Shown piece by piece: positions 49,045 to 56,556 of a DNA stretch of 56,556 bases (position 1 is its first letter; every line of letters starts with the position of its first letter). Both the position numbers and the translations under genes were made by a program. This DNA comes from CAXRBC01 sp041158045 (GTDB taxonomy: Bacteria; Actinomycetota; Acidimicrobiia; Acidimicrobiales; Ilumatobacteraceae), in NCBI GenBank assembly GCA_041158045.1, contig JBEBCD010000029.1, forward strand, positions 1-56,556, given 5' to 3'. The notes beneath the pieces are model-generated. The model did no database searches. It worked only from the letters and a program-made list of their open reading frames with translations, and was not told the DNA's origin.

Positions 49045-49993
49045 CCATGGGCGCGACGACGGGCGGGCGACCGTCGCACCACGGCCTCGGCCGGCTCGGG
49101 ATCTGGACCTGGGCGCTCGACGCCCAGCCGATGCGCGAGGCGCAGCGCGGCGTCGCGGCGCTCGAGGAGATGGGCTTCGGCAGCGTGTGGGTGCCGGAGG
49201 CGGTGGGGCGCGAGCCATTTGCTTCGTGCGCGCTGCTGCTGTCGGCGACGGAGCGGCTCACGATGGCGACGGGCATCGCGTCGATGCAGGCGCGCAGCGC
49301 GGCGACGATGGCCGCGGGGTGGCGGACGCTGACCGAGCGCTTCGGCGAACGGTTCCTCCTCGGGATCGGGACGAGCCACCAGCACCTCACGGAGAAGGTG
49401 CACCGCGGCACGTACGCCAAGCCGTACTCGGCGATGGTCGACTACCTCGACGCGATGGACGCGTCGCTCTACCTGGCGGCGGAGCCGACGGTCGCGCCGC
49501 GCCGCGTGCTCGCCGCGCTCGGGCCGCGGATGCTCGCGCTGTCGGCGGCGCGGGGGCTGGGGGCGCACCCGTACTTCGTGCCCGTGGAGCACACGGCGGA
49601 GGCGCGCCGCGTGCTCGGACCCGACGCGCTGCTCGCCCCCGAGCAGGCCGTGGTCCTCGAGACGGATCCCGTCGTGGCACGGGGGATCGCGCGCCAATTC
49701 ATGCTCACCTACAACCGGCTGCCGAACTACGCCAACAACCTCCGCCGCCTCGGATGGCGCGACGAGGACATCGCCGGCCCCGACCGCGCGCCGAGCGACG
49801 CCATGGTGGACGCGATCGTCGCGTGGGGGGACCTCGCGACGATCGCGGCGCGGATCGACGCGCACTTCGCCGCGGGGGCGTCGCACGTGTGCGTCCAGGT
49901 GTTGCGCGCGGATGCGCGGATGCCGCTCGACGAGTGGCGCGAGCTGGCGACGCTGCTGCCGCGCTACGCGGACGCGCAGCCGGGGCGCCCCGG

Positions 49994-49997
<4 letters not shown>
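49041..49997 (+). CDS. LLM class F420-dependent oxidoreductase (TIGR03620-like)
   Basis: The 318-residue protein has the luciferase-like TIM-barrel pattern: LGIWTWALDAQP, GFGSVWVPEAVG, TERLTMATGIASM, ERFLLGIGTSHQHL, AALGPRMLALSAARGLGAHPYFV (here quoted as ALGPRMLALSA) and YANNLRRLGW. These features are typical of a family (TIGR03620) of F420-dependent oxidoreductases of unknown substrate. It is coupled by GTGA to the small ORF and follows nth in one unit. It ends four bases into the convergent SDR gene. Confidence 0.86.
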
Positions 49998-50821
<824 letters not shown>

Positions 50822-50827
50822 GGGCCG

Positions 50828-50833
50828 AGCCTA
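50828..50833 (-). promoter_or_regulatory. -10-like hexamer TAGGCT before SDR gene
   Basis: Six bases from the GTG at 50821. The same hexamer precedes the acyl-CoA dehydrogenase operon. Confidence 0.5.
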
Positions 50834-50901
50834 CGGTCGAGCGCCGCTCGTGAAGTCGGGCACGAACGAGGGAGCGTCGCGTCCGCGCGGGACCGCGGGG
50901 C

Positions 50902-50907
50902 TATCGT
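50902..50907 (+). promoter_or_regulatory. -10-like hexamer TATCGT before small acidic ORF
   Basis: Eight bases from the ATG at 50916; it is one of the main reasons to accept that short gene. Confidence 0.5.
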
Positions 50908-50915
50908 CGGGGGCG

Positions 50916-51116
50916 ATGAGCGACACGACCGCCACCGACCTCGACCTCCACGACGAGCCCGACATCACCGACAAGATCGTGATCCACGAGGCCCTCGCGG
51001 TGATCGACAAGGCGCTCACCGACATGCTGCAGCGCGAGCTCGTCTCGACGGGCGAGGTCGCCGACCTGCTGCTCGACGTGCGTTCGCTGCTCTCGACGAG
51101 CCCGGCCGCGAAGTAG
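50916..51116 (+). CDS. 66-residue acidic protein
   Basis: The product begins MSDTTATDLDLHDEPDITDK and continues with a helical part (HEALAVIDKALTDML, STGEVADLLLDVRSLLS). It is acidic, has no membrane helix or Cys and matches no family I know. A promoter-like hexamer at the right spacing and a hairpin after the stop support a monocistronic gene. It is flanked by an SDR on one side and a convergent PAP2 phosphatase on the other. Confidence 0.7.
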   Translation: MSDTTATDLDLHDEPDITDKIVIHEALAVIDKALTDMLQRELVSTGEVADLLLDVRSLLSTSPAAK

Positions 51117-51153
51117 TCGCCCGGCCCCGGCGCGGGGTCGACGGGCGCGGGCC

Positions 51154-51173
51154 GCGCGGCGCGTGCGCCGCGC
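51154..51173. terminator. GC-rich hairpin between convergent genes
   Basis: GCGCGGCGC and its exact reverse complement are separated by two bases, in the 60-base gap between the 66-residue ORF and the PAP2 gene. No T-tract follows on either strand. Confidence 0.4.
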
Positions 51174-51176
51174 CCC

Positions 51177-51761
51177 TCAGCCGAAGAACGAGAGCCCGAG
51201 GAGCGCGATGCCGCCCATCGCCGCGCCGACGAGCGCGCCGGCTGCGACGTCGCTGAAGTGGTGGATGCGCGTCGCGACGCGGCTCGCGGCGATGACGACG
51301 GCGAAGGCGAACCACAGCGCGGTGGCGGGCGCGGTCGTCCAGCCCGCGAGCACGATCGACGCGAAGAAGGCCGACGACGCGTGGCCGCTCGGGAAGCTGG
51401 AGGTGCGTGGCTTGCGCATGCGGAAGCGGGAGTCGCCGCGCTCGGTGGGGCGGCGACGCTTGAAGAACGGCTTGATGCCCTGGTTGACCGTCAGGCTCTC
51501 GACGCCCATGAGCGCGGACAGCGTGAGCGCCTGCGTCCAGCGCGCCGGGTCGGCGATGGCGCGGCCGACGCCGACGATGTGCCAGAGCATGCCGAAGTCG
51601 CCGAGCAGGCTCGCGACGGAGAAGAGCCAGACGGTCGGGCGCCAGCGGCGCAGCGGCTCGAGCGCGGCGTCGACGCGCGCATCGAGGCGCTGGTGCCAGG
51701 CAGGGGTGCCGGTCGGCTCGCCGGGCGGCACGGCCCCGGTCGGCTCGTCGGGGGCGCTCAC
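51177..51761 (-). CDS. PAP2-family membrane phosphatase
   Basis: The 194-residue membrane enzyme has the three phosphatase motifs of the PAP2 superfamily: Lys-x6-Arg-Pro in KPFFKRRRP, PSGHA, and SRVATRIHHFSDV containing the catalytic His and Asp. About five helices are predicted. Substrates in the family are phosphatidic acid, undecaprenyl diphosphate or phosphoglycans; none is indicated. The N-terminus (~20 residues) is Pro/Gly/Thr-rich. It lies five bases after the RecB-like nuclease stop, so the two are co-transcribed. Confidence 0.87.
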   Translation of the reverse strand: MSAPDEPTGAVPPGEPTGTPAWHQRLDARVDAALEPLRRWRPTVWLFSVASLLGDFGMLWHIVGVGRAIADPARWTQALTLSALMGVESLTVNQGIKPFFKRRRPTERGDSRFRMRKPRTSSFPSGHASSAFFASIVLAGWTTAPATALWFAFAVVIAASRVATRIHHFSDVAAGALVGAAMGGIALLGLSFFG

Positions 51762-51766
51762 GCGCC

Positions 51767-52612
51767 TCAGTCTCGCGGGACGACCGGGTAGCGCAGGGGG
51801 ATCTCGGTGAGCGCGGCCTCGGGGTCGCCGCCGAACTCGGGGCACCAGGGCTTGAAGAAGCAGAAGCCGCACAGCCGCGAGGTCGTCGCGGGGAACTCGC
51901 CGGACGCGCACGCGCTCGCGAGGCCCGCGTGGACGGCGAGGGCGTCGGCCTCGGTGCGGGCGTCGGTCTCGGGGGTGACCTGGGCCTCGACGATCTCGCT
52001 CGACTCGAGGTAGTAGAGGCGCAGCCGCGCGGGGAGCTCGCCGCGCTCGCGCCGGCAGAGGGTGGCGTAGAGGTGCATGTTGCCCATGCGCTCGGCGCCG
52101 TAGCCGGGGGCCGGCGGCTTGCCCGTCTTGTAGTCGCTCACGACGAGGGCGCCGTCGGGCGCGCGCTCGAGGCGGTCGATGATGCCGTGCAGGACGAACG
52201 GCCCGAGCGACGTCTCGAGCGAGAGCTCGAGCCCGAGCACGTCGGGGACGCGCGGGTTCTCGATGCGGTAGTAGCCGTTGACGAGGTCGCGCGAGTGGCG
52301 CCAGAAGGCCTCGGTCGCGACGGCATCGAGCGCGAGCGCGCGGAAGCGGGCGGACGACTCGTAGCGCGCCTTCGCGGCGTCGAAGGCCTCGCGCGCGCGG
52401 TCGGTGGTGCGCTCCTCGCGGGGGTGCGCGAGGAGCAGCTCGAGCACGGAGTGCACGAAGTTGCCCTTCACGAGGTGGACCTGCGGCGGCTCGTGCTTGC
52501 CGAGGCCGTCGAGGTGCTTGAGGCGGTAGGCGAGCGGGCACTTGCGCCAGTCGCCGATGCGGGAGGGCGAGAGGCGCGTGGGGACGCGGTAGGTGCGGGG
52601 CTCGACGGACAT
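51767..52612 (-). CDS. RecB-family PD-(D/E)XK nuclease with Fe-S cluster
   Basis: The 281-residue stand-alone nuclease resembles the actinobacterial RecB-like exonucleases (Rv2119 type). It opens LSPSRIGDWRKCPLAYR with the first cluster Cys, has the metal site HGIIDRLE and LVVSDYKTGK, a QH-type helix near NMHLYATLCRRE, and closes with RLCGFCFFKPWCPEF, giving four Cys for a [4Fe-4S] cluster as in AddB and Cas4. It probably processes DNA ends. ATG 52612 fits the promoter-like hexamer; the frame upstream is a His/Pro-rich shadow. Confidence 0.87.
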   Translation of the reverse strand: MSVEPRTYRVPTRLSPSRIGDWRKCPLAYRLKHLDGLGKHEPPQVHLVKGNFVHSVLELLLAHPREERTTDRAREAFDAAKARYESSARFRALALDAVATEAFWRHSRDLVNGYYRIENPRVPDVLGLELSLETSLGPFVLHGIIDRLERAPDGALVVSDYKTGKPPAPGYGAERMGNMHLYATLCRRERGELPARLRLYYLESSEIVEAQVTPETDARTEADALAVHAGLASACASGEFPATTSRLCGFCFFKPWCPEFGGDPEAALTEIPLRYPVVPRD

Positions 52613-52619
52613 CGGAGAG

Positions 52620-52625
52620 AACCTA
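52620..52625 (-). promoter_or_regulatory. -10-like hexamer TAGGTT before RecB-like gene
   Basis: Seven bases from the ATG at 52612. Its first three bases are the TAG stop of the upstream hydrolase gene. Confidence 0.45.
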
Positions 52626-53588
52626 GGTGCGGGGTGCGGCGCCGTGGGGCGGGGTGCCGCCGGGTGCGGCATGGCCGAGCGCGACGTCCGCGACGAGGCG
52701 GGCGATGCGCGCGGGGTCCTGCAGCGGCGCGAAGTGCCCGAGATCCGGCCACTCCACGTACGTCGCGCCGGGGATGCGCTCGGCGATGCGCCGCGCGAAC
52801 GCCGACGGCCCCATCGGCGCGACCGCGCCCGAGACGACCCACGTCGGCACCGCGAGGCGCTCGAGCGCCTCCCACGTCGCGTGGCGCGCCCCCATCTCGT
52901 AGGTGCGGGCCTCGACCTCGGGGTCGCACTTGAGGACGACGGGGACGGGGCCGTCGGCGGTCGGGGTCGCGGACCGCGGGGCGGAGGTGGGCGGGCTCGC
53001 GGCCGCGAACCCGTGCGCGACGTAGTCGGCGAGCACGCGCGGGTCGAGCACGTCCAGCGGGGGCTTGCGCGAGTAGTTGGCGATCGCCTCCTCCGCCGAG
53101 GGGAAGTCGCGGCGACGGCGGCGCGCGCCGGCCGACAGCGGGTTGTCCCCGCGGGGTGCGGCGCGCACGTCGGGCGGGAAGACGATCGGCTCGCAGACGA
53201 CGAGCGCGGCGAAGCGCGACGGGTCGCGCAGCGCCGCCATCACGAGGCCGGCACCCCCCATGCTGTGGCCGACGCCGACCACGGGTGCGCCCGCGCGCTC
53301 CGCGACGTCGCGGGCGACGCTCGTCGCGTCGTCGCCGTAGCCGTCCCAGTCGACGTCCCAGCCCGCGGGGGCGGGCGTGTCGCCGTGCCCGCGGTAGTCG
53401 AAGGTCGTCGAGGCGCACCGACCCGCGGCGATCGCCGCGAGCGCCTCGATCGCGGCGTCGAAGACGCGCCCGTGGAACCCGGTGGCGTGCGACCAGAGGA
53501 CGGGCAGCGCCGACGCGGTCGCCTCGTGGTACACGCGGATCGCGACGCCGTCGGTGCCGTGGACGATGCGCGTGGCGAGGGGGGTCAT
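52623..53588 (-). CDS. Alpha/beta hydrolase
   Basis: The 321-residue protein has the canonical alpha/beta hydrolase order: LWSHATGFHGRVFD (oxyanion region), FDYRGHGDTP, the nucleophile in GVGHSMGGAG, a long cap with a basic stretch (ARRRRRDFPSAEEAI), PTWVVSGAVAPMGP and the catalytic His in DLGHFAPLQDP. The function could be esterase, lactonase or C-C hydrolase. ATG 53588 is used; a TTG at 53702 would add an Arg/Ala-rich leader of 38 residues. The 127 bases up to the divergent acyl-CoA synthetase hold a minus-strand TATCGT about 28 bases before the ATG. Confidence 0.84.
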   Translation of the reverse strand: MTPLATRIVHGTDGVAIRVYHEATASALPVLWSHATGFHGRVFDAAIEALAAIAAGRCASTTFDYRGHGDTPAPAGWDVDWDGYGDDATSVARDVAERAGAPVVGVGHSMGGAGLVMAALRDPSRFAALVVCEPIVFPPDVRAAPRGDNPLSAGARRRRRDFPSAEEAIANYSRKPPLDVLDPRVLADYVAHGFAAASPPTSAPRSATPTADGPVPVVLKCDPEVEARTYEMGARHATWEALERLAVPTWVVSGAVAPMGPSAFARRIAERIPGATYVEWPDLGHFAPLQDPARIARLVADVALGHAAPGGTPPHGAAPRT

Positions 53589-53703
53589 GGTGCGGCCGAC
53601 GAGTCGCGGCGCCGCGACGATACCGCGTCGTGCCCGCGCCGCGGCCGCGCCGCGTTCGCGCCGCACCGGCGCGAACGGCTTGCCGTCGTCGATGCGCCGC
53701 AAC

Positions 53704-53709
53704 TACCCT
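53704..53709 (+). promoter_or_regulatory. -10-like hexamer TACCCT before acyl-CoA synthetase
   Basis: Six bases from the ATG at 53716. It supports the start that includes the Lys/Arg-rich tail as part of the translated protein. Confidence 0.55.
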
Positions 53710-53715
53710 CGCGCC

Positions 53716-55506
53716 ATGGCGAAGCGACGTGCACGCACCACGAAGAAGGCATCGAAGGCGAAGAAGTCGAAGGCGTCACGGAAGGTGACGAAGCGGCGCG
53801 GGGCGAAGCGCCGCGCGACCAAGAAGCGCGCCGTGAAGCGTCGCCCCTCGAAGCGCCGCGCGACGAAGAAGCGCGCCGTGAAGCGTCGCCCCGCGAAGCG
53901 CCGCGCGACGACCGCGCGCCGCGGCGCCGGGGGCATCACCACCGTCGGCGGCATCGTGCGCACGTGGGCGCAGCAGCGGCCGTCCCGCGTCGCCCTCGTC
54001 CAGGGCGAGCGCACCCAGACGTGGTCCGAGCTGCACCGTCGCGCGTCCCAGGTGGCGCAGGGGCTGCGGCGCGCCGGCGTCGGTCCGCAGGACCGAGTCG
54101 CCTTCCTCGACAAGAACTCGATCGCGCACTTCGAGGTCTTCTACGGCTGCGCACTGCTCAACGCGGTGAGCTGCGACGTCAACTGGCGCCTCGCGGCGCC
54201 GGAGGTGCTCTACATCGTCAACGACGCGCAGGCCAAGGTGCTCGTCGTCGGCCAGGAGTTCGTCCCCATCCTCGACGCGATCGTGGGACAGCTCACGACC
54301 GCCAAGACGATCATCGTCATCGGCGGCCACCCGACTCACCGCGACTACGAGTCGTGGGTCGCGGGACAGCCCGCCGACGATCCGGCGGTGGCGAGCAAGG
54401 GCGGGGACGTGGCGTTCCAGCTCTACTCGAGCGGCACGACCGGTCGACCCAAGGGCGTCATGCTCACCAACGACAACTTCTTCGCCTTCCTCGGCAAGGC
54501 GGGGGAGATCTTCCGCATCGACGGCAGCTCGGTCAACCTCGTCGCGATGCCGCTGTTCCACATCGGCGGGAGCGGATGGGCCACGGCCGGGCAGTTCTTC
54601 GGCGCGACGTCGATCATCCAGCGCGACGTCGACCCCTCGGCGATGCTCGGGCTCATCGCGCAGCACCGCATCACGCACGCCTTCATGGTCCCGGTCCTGC
54701 TGCAGTTCGCGCTCATGGTGCCGGCGATCCAGACGACCGACCTCTCGAGCCTCAAGCTCATCGCCTACGGCGCGTCGCCGATCTCGGAGGAGGTGCTGGC
54801 CGCGTCGCTGAAGGCGTTCAAGTGCGCGTTCATGCAGATCTACGGCCTCACGGAGACGACCGGCGTCGTGACGCTGCTCCACCCGGACGAGCACGAGCTC
54901 GAGGGGCCCCGCAAGGTGCGCCTGCGCTCGTGCGGCCGCCCCGCACCCGGCAACGAGGTGCGCATCGTCGACTCGGACACCAAGAAGGACGTCGCGGCCG
55001 GCGAGGTCGGCGAGATCTGGATCCGTTCCAAGCAGGTGATGAAGGGCTACTGGAACATGCCGAAGGAGACCAAGGACGTCATCCTCGCGGGCGGATGGTT
55101 CCGCTCCGGCGACGCCGGTTACAAGGACGCCGACGGGTTCATCTACATCTTCGACCGCGTGAAGGACATGATCGTCTCGGGCGGCGAGAACGTGTACCCG
55201 GCCGAGGTCGAGAACGCGCTCATGTCGCACCCCGCGATCGCGGACGTCGCCGTCATCGGCGTGCCCGACGAGAAGTGGGGCGAGGTGCCCAAGGCGATGG
55301 TCGTGCGCAAGAAGGACCCGTCCGGCGCGCCCGTCGGGGTGACCGAGGCGGAGATCATCGCGTTCGCGCGCGAGCGCCTCGCCGGCTTCAAGACGCCCAA
55401 GAGCGTCGACTGGGTCGACGCCCTTCCCCGCAACCCGAGCGGCAAGATCCTGAAGAAGGACCTCCGCGAGCCGTTCTGGCGCGGGCGCGAACGACGCGTG
55501 AACTAG
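53716..55506 (+). CDS. Acyl-CoA synthetase with N-terminal histone-H1-like basic tail
   Basis: The 596-residue protein is an AMP-forming acyl-CoA ligase from residue ~75: YSSGTTGRPKGV (phosphate loop), MPLFHIGGSG, YGLTETTG, GGWFRSGDAG, DMIVSGGENVYPAEVE and the catalytic Lys in NPSGKILKKDL. It would activate a carboxylic acid, probably a medium or long fatty acid. The first ~72 residues are nearly all Lys, Arg, Ala, Thr, Pro and Ser, including two complete 15-residue repeats (KRRATKKRAVKRRPS/A) and part of a third. This resembles bacterial histone-H1-like and HU tails, not the ligase family. The tail is in frame and begins at a well-placed ATG. Confidence 0.92.
   Translation: MAKRRARTTKKASKAKKSKASRKVTKRRGAKRRATKKRAVKRRPSKRRATKKRAVKRRPAKRRATTARRGAGGITTVGGIVRTWAQQRPSRVALVQGERTQTWSELHRRASQVAQGLRRAGVGPQDRVAFLDKNSIAHFEVFYGCALLNAVSCDVNWRLAAPEVLYIVNDAQAKVLVVGQEFVPILDAIVGQLTTAKTIIVIGGHPTHRDYESWVAGQPADDPAVASKGGDVAFQLYSSGTTGRPKGVMLTNDNFFAFLGKAGEIFRIDGSSVNLVAMPLFHIGGSGWATAGQFFGATSIIQRDVDPSAMLGLIAQHRITHAFMVPVLLQFALMVPAIQTTDLSSLKLIAYGASPISEEVLAASLKAFKCAFMQIYGLTETTGVVTLLHPDEHELEGPRKVRLRSCGRPAPGNEVRIVDSDTKKDVAAGEVGEIWIRSKQVMKGYWNMPKETKDVILAGGWFRSGDAGYKDADGFIYIFDRVKDMIVSGGENVYPAEVENALMSHPAIADVAVIGVPDEKWGEVPKAMVVRKKDPSGAPVGVTEAEIIAFARERLAGFKTPKSVDWVDALPRNPSGKILKKDLREPFWRGRERRVN
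53806..53910 (+). repeat. 45-bp tandem repeat encoding Lys/Arg tail
   Basis: Units at 53806-53850 and 53851-53895 and a 15-base partial unit at 53896-53910 each begin AAGCGCCGCGCGAC. They encode KRRATKKRAVKRRP plus Ser or Ala. Unit 2 differs from unit 1 only at silent or near-silent positions. Confidence 0.88.
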
Positions 55507-55540
55507 GCCCCCGGGCCGACGCGCGAGAGGGGGGATCGAC

Positions 55541-56556
55541 GTGAAGTTGTCGATGATGATCAACTACGTCGGGGACTTCCCAAAGTCCGCGCAGCAGGTG
55601 GTCGCGCTCGAGAAGGTCGGGCTCGACATGGTGTGGGTCGCCGAGGCGTACAGCTACGACGCGATCTCACAGATCGGCTACCTCGCCGCCGTCACCTCGC
55701 GCGTCGAGATCGGCACCGGGATCATCAACGTCTACAGCCGCACGCCCGCGCTCGTCGCGATGACCGCCGCCGGCTGCGACTACGTGAGCAACGGGAGATT
55801 CGTGCTCGGGCTCGGCGCGTCGGGGCCGCAGGTCGTCGAGGGCTTCCACGGCGTGCCGTACGAGAAGCCGATGCAGCGCATCCGCGAGTACATCGAGGTG
55901 TGTCGCGAGGTGTGGACGCGGGAGCGGCCGCTCGAGTACGCCGGACAGACGGTGCAGGTGCCGCTGCCCGCCGGCCGGGGCGCGGGCCTCGGCAAGGCGC
56001 TGAAGCTCATCAACCACCCGGTGCGTCCACGCATCCCGATCTGGTGGGCGAGCGTGAAGGGCCTCAGCGTGACGGCGACCGCCGAGGTGGCCGACGGGTG
56101 GATGCCGATCTTCTACATGCCGGAGGGGTTCGACGCGGTGTGGGGCGCGTCGCTGCGCAAGGGGCTCGCGACGCGCGACGCGTCGCTCGCGCCGCTCGAG
56201 ATCATGGCCGGCGGCATGCTCGGCATCGACGAGACGCTCGTCGGCGACACGCAGGACGAGGTCCTCGGGTTCGCCCGGTCGAGCTACGCGCTGTACGTGG
56301 GCGGGATGGGTGCGCGCGGCAAGAACTTCTACAACGACATCTGCCGCGACTACGGCTTCGAGGCCGAGGCCGCCCAGATCCAGGACCTGTACCTCGACGG
56401 CAAGAAGAAGGAGGCCGCCGAAAAGGTGCCGATCGAGTGGCTGCGCAAGTCCAACCTCGTCGGCTCGCGCGGCTGGGTGAAGGAGCGGGTCGCCGCCTAC
56501 AAGGAGGCCGGCGTGACGGTGCTGCAGGTCAATCCGGTGGGCCCCGACCCGGTGCG
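55541..56556 (+). CDS. LLM class F420-dependent oxidoreductase (3' partial)
   Basis: The frame runs off the right edge after 338 codons, close to the full family length of about 345-350. It matches the Rv3520c-like group (TIGR03559): MKLSMMINYVGDFP from the GTG start, GLDMVWVAEAYSYDAISQIGYLAA in outline, EIGTGIINVYSRTPA, RFVLGLGASGPQVVEGFHGVPY, LKLINHPVRPRIPIWWAS and TAEVADGWMPIFYMPE. A strong ribosome-binding site (GAGAGGGGGG) lies six bases before the GTG, unlike many genes here. It follows the acyl-CoA synthetase by 34 bases and is probably in its operon. Substrate unknown. Confidence 0.9.
   Translation, partial: MKLSMMINYVGDFPKSAQQVVALEKVGLDMVWVAEAYSYDAISQIGYLAAVTSRVEIGTGIINVYSRTPALVAMTAAGCDYVSNGRFVLGLGASGPQVVEGFHGVPYEKPMQRIREYIEVCREVWTRERPLEYAGQTVQVPLPAGRGAGLGKALKLINHPVRPRIPIWWASVKGLSVTATAEVADGWMPIFYMPEGFDAVWGASLRKGLATRDASLAPLEIMAGGMLGIDETLVGDTQDEVLGFARSSYALYVGGMGARGKNFYNDICRDYGFEAEAAQIQDLYLDGKKKEAAEKVPIEWLRKSNLVGSRGWVKERVAAYKEAGVTVLQVNPVGPDPV

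Noticed and set aside
53589..53702. TTG start at 53702 extending the alpha/beta hydrolase
   Set aside because: It would add an Arg/Ala-rich leader without family similarity and abut the divergent promoter; ATG 53588 gives the usual N-terminus.
53806..53910. Possible CRISPR or regulatory direct repeats
   Set aside because: The units are contiguous, have no spacers and encode in-frame Lys/Arg repeats continuous with a real enzyme.
52593..55544. A 983-residue plus-strand frame
   Set aside because: Out-of-frame shadow of the acyl-CoA synthetase and antisense to the hydrolase, with Arg-rich content and no motifs.

Overview
The window is about 56.5 kb of very GC-rich, gene-dense bacterial chromosome. 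It encodes a mycothiol synthase, a DUF3499 protein, two F420-type luciferase-like oxidoreductases, an MmpL-type transporter and many acyl-CoA enzymes. Together with frequent GTG starts and apparently leaderless promoters, these point to an actinobacterium, most plausibly of the class Acidimicrobiia. The class is an inference; the phylum is well supported. I see no rRNA, CRISPR array, phage or insertion sequence. There is one tRNA (Val, anticodon CAC).

Layout. 1-2.1 kb: the end of a surface/membrane protein. 2.4-7 kb: an esterase preceded by two tiny basic coupled ORFs, an SDR, an MFS carrier, AlkB and a TIGR03792 protein. 7-14.7 kb: an SbtA bicarbonate transporter with an SRPBCC protein, peptidase E, a TauD-type dioxygenase, an MmpL transporter, a TauE/SafE carrier, and a GntR regulator divergent from an AA_synth-EthD pair. 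14.6-18.9 kb: a tightly coupled minus-strand operon (acyl-CoA dehydrogenase, MBL hydrolase, homocysteine methyltransferase-like enzyme, HAD hydrolase). 19-26.7 kb: central metabolism (isocitrate dehydrogenase, quinone oxidoreductase; then nitroreductase, aconitase, carboxyltransferase and citrate synthase on the minus strand). 26.8-32.9 kb: crotonase, LysM lipoprotein, methyltransferase, divergent ddl/murF, MFS exporter and a tiny zinc-ribbon protein. 32.9-41.5 kb: alanine dehydrogenase divergent from a polyamine uptake/oxidation operon (aldehyde dehydrogenase, PotA, PotD, a PotB-PotC fusion, a 2-hydroxyacid dehydrogenase, a J-domain membrane protein). 41.5-56.5 kb: tRNA-Val, DUF3499, RlmN, two sugar/surface-type methyltransferases of unlike base composition, PepF, MshD, Nth, two LLM oxidoreductases, an SDR, PAP2, a RecB-like nuclease, an alpha/beta hydrolase and an acyl-CoA synthetase with a histone-H1-like tail.

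How it works together. The cell looks like an aerobic heterotroph using fatty or organic acids, polyamines and amino acids. Ddl and MurF make and use D-Ala-D-Ala from one divergent promoter region. Polyamine import plus an aminobutyraldehyde dehydrogenase sits opposite alanine dehydrogenase, which suits a transaminase route with pyruvate as amino acceptor. Three citrate-cycle genes and an acyl-CoA carboxyltransferase are clustered. Genes are packed with ATGA/GTGA overlaps within operons and with convergent 3' overlaps of up to 97 bases.

The most unusual items are the 15-residue Lys/Arg repeat tail on the acyl-CoA synthetase, the enlarged PotB-PotC fusion, the many TANNNT hexamers placed 6-8 bases before start codons (including a divergent pair that overlap each other), and several tiny coupled ORFs.
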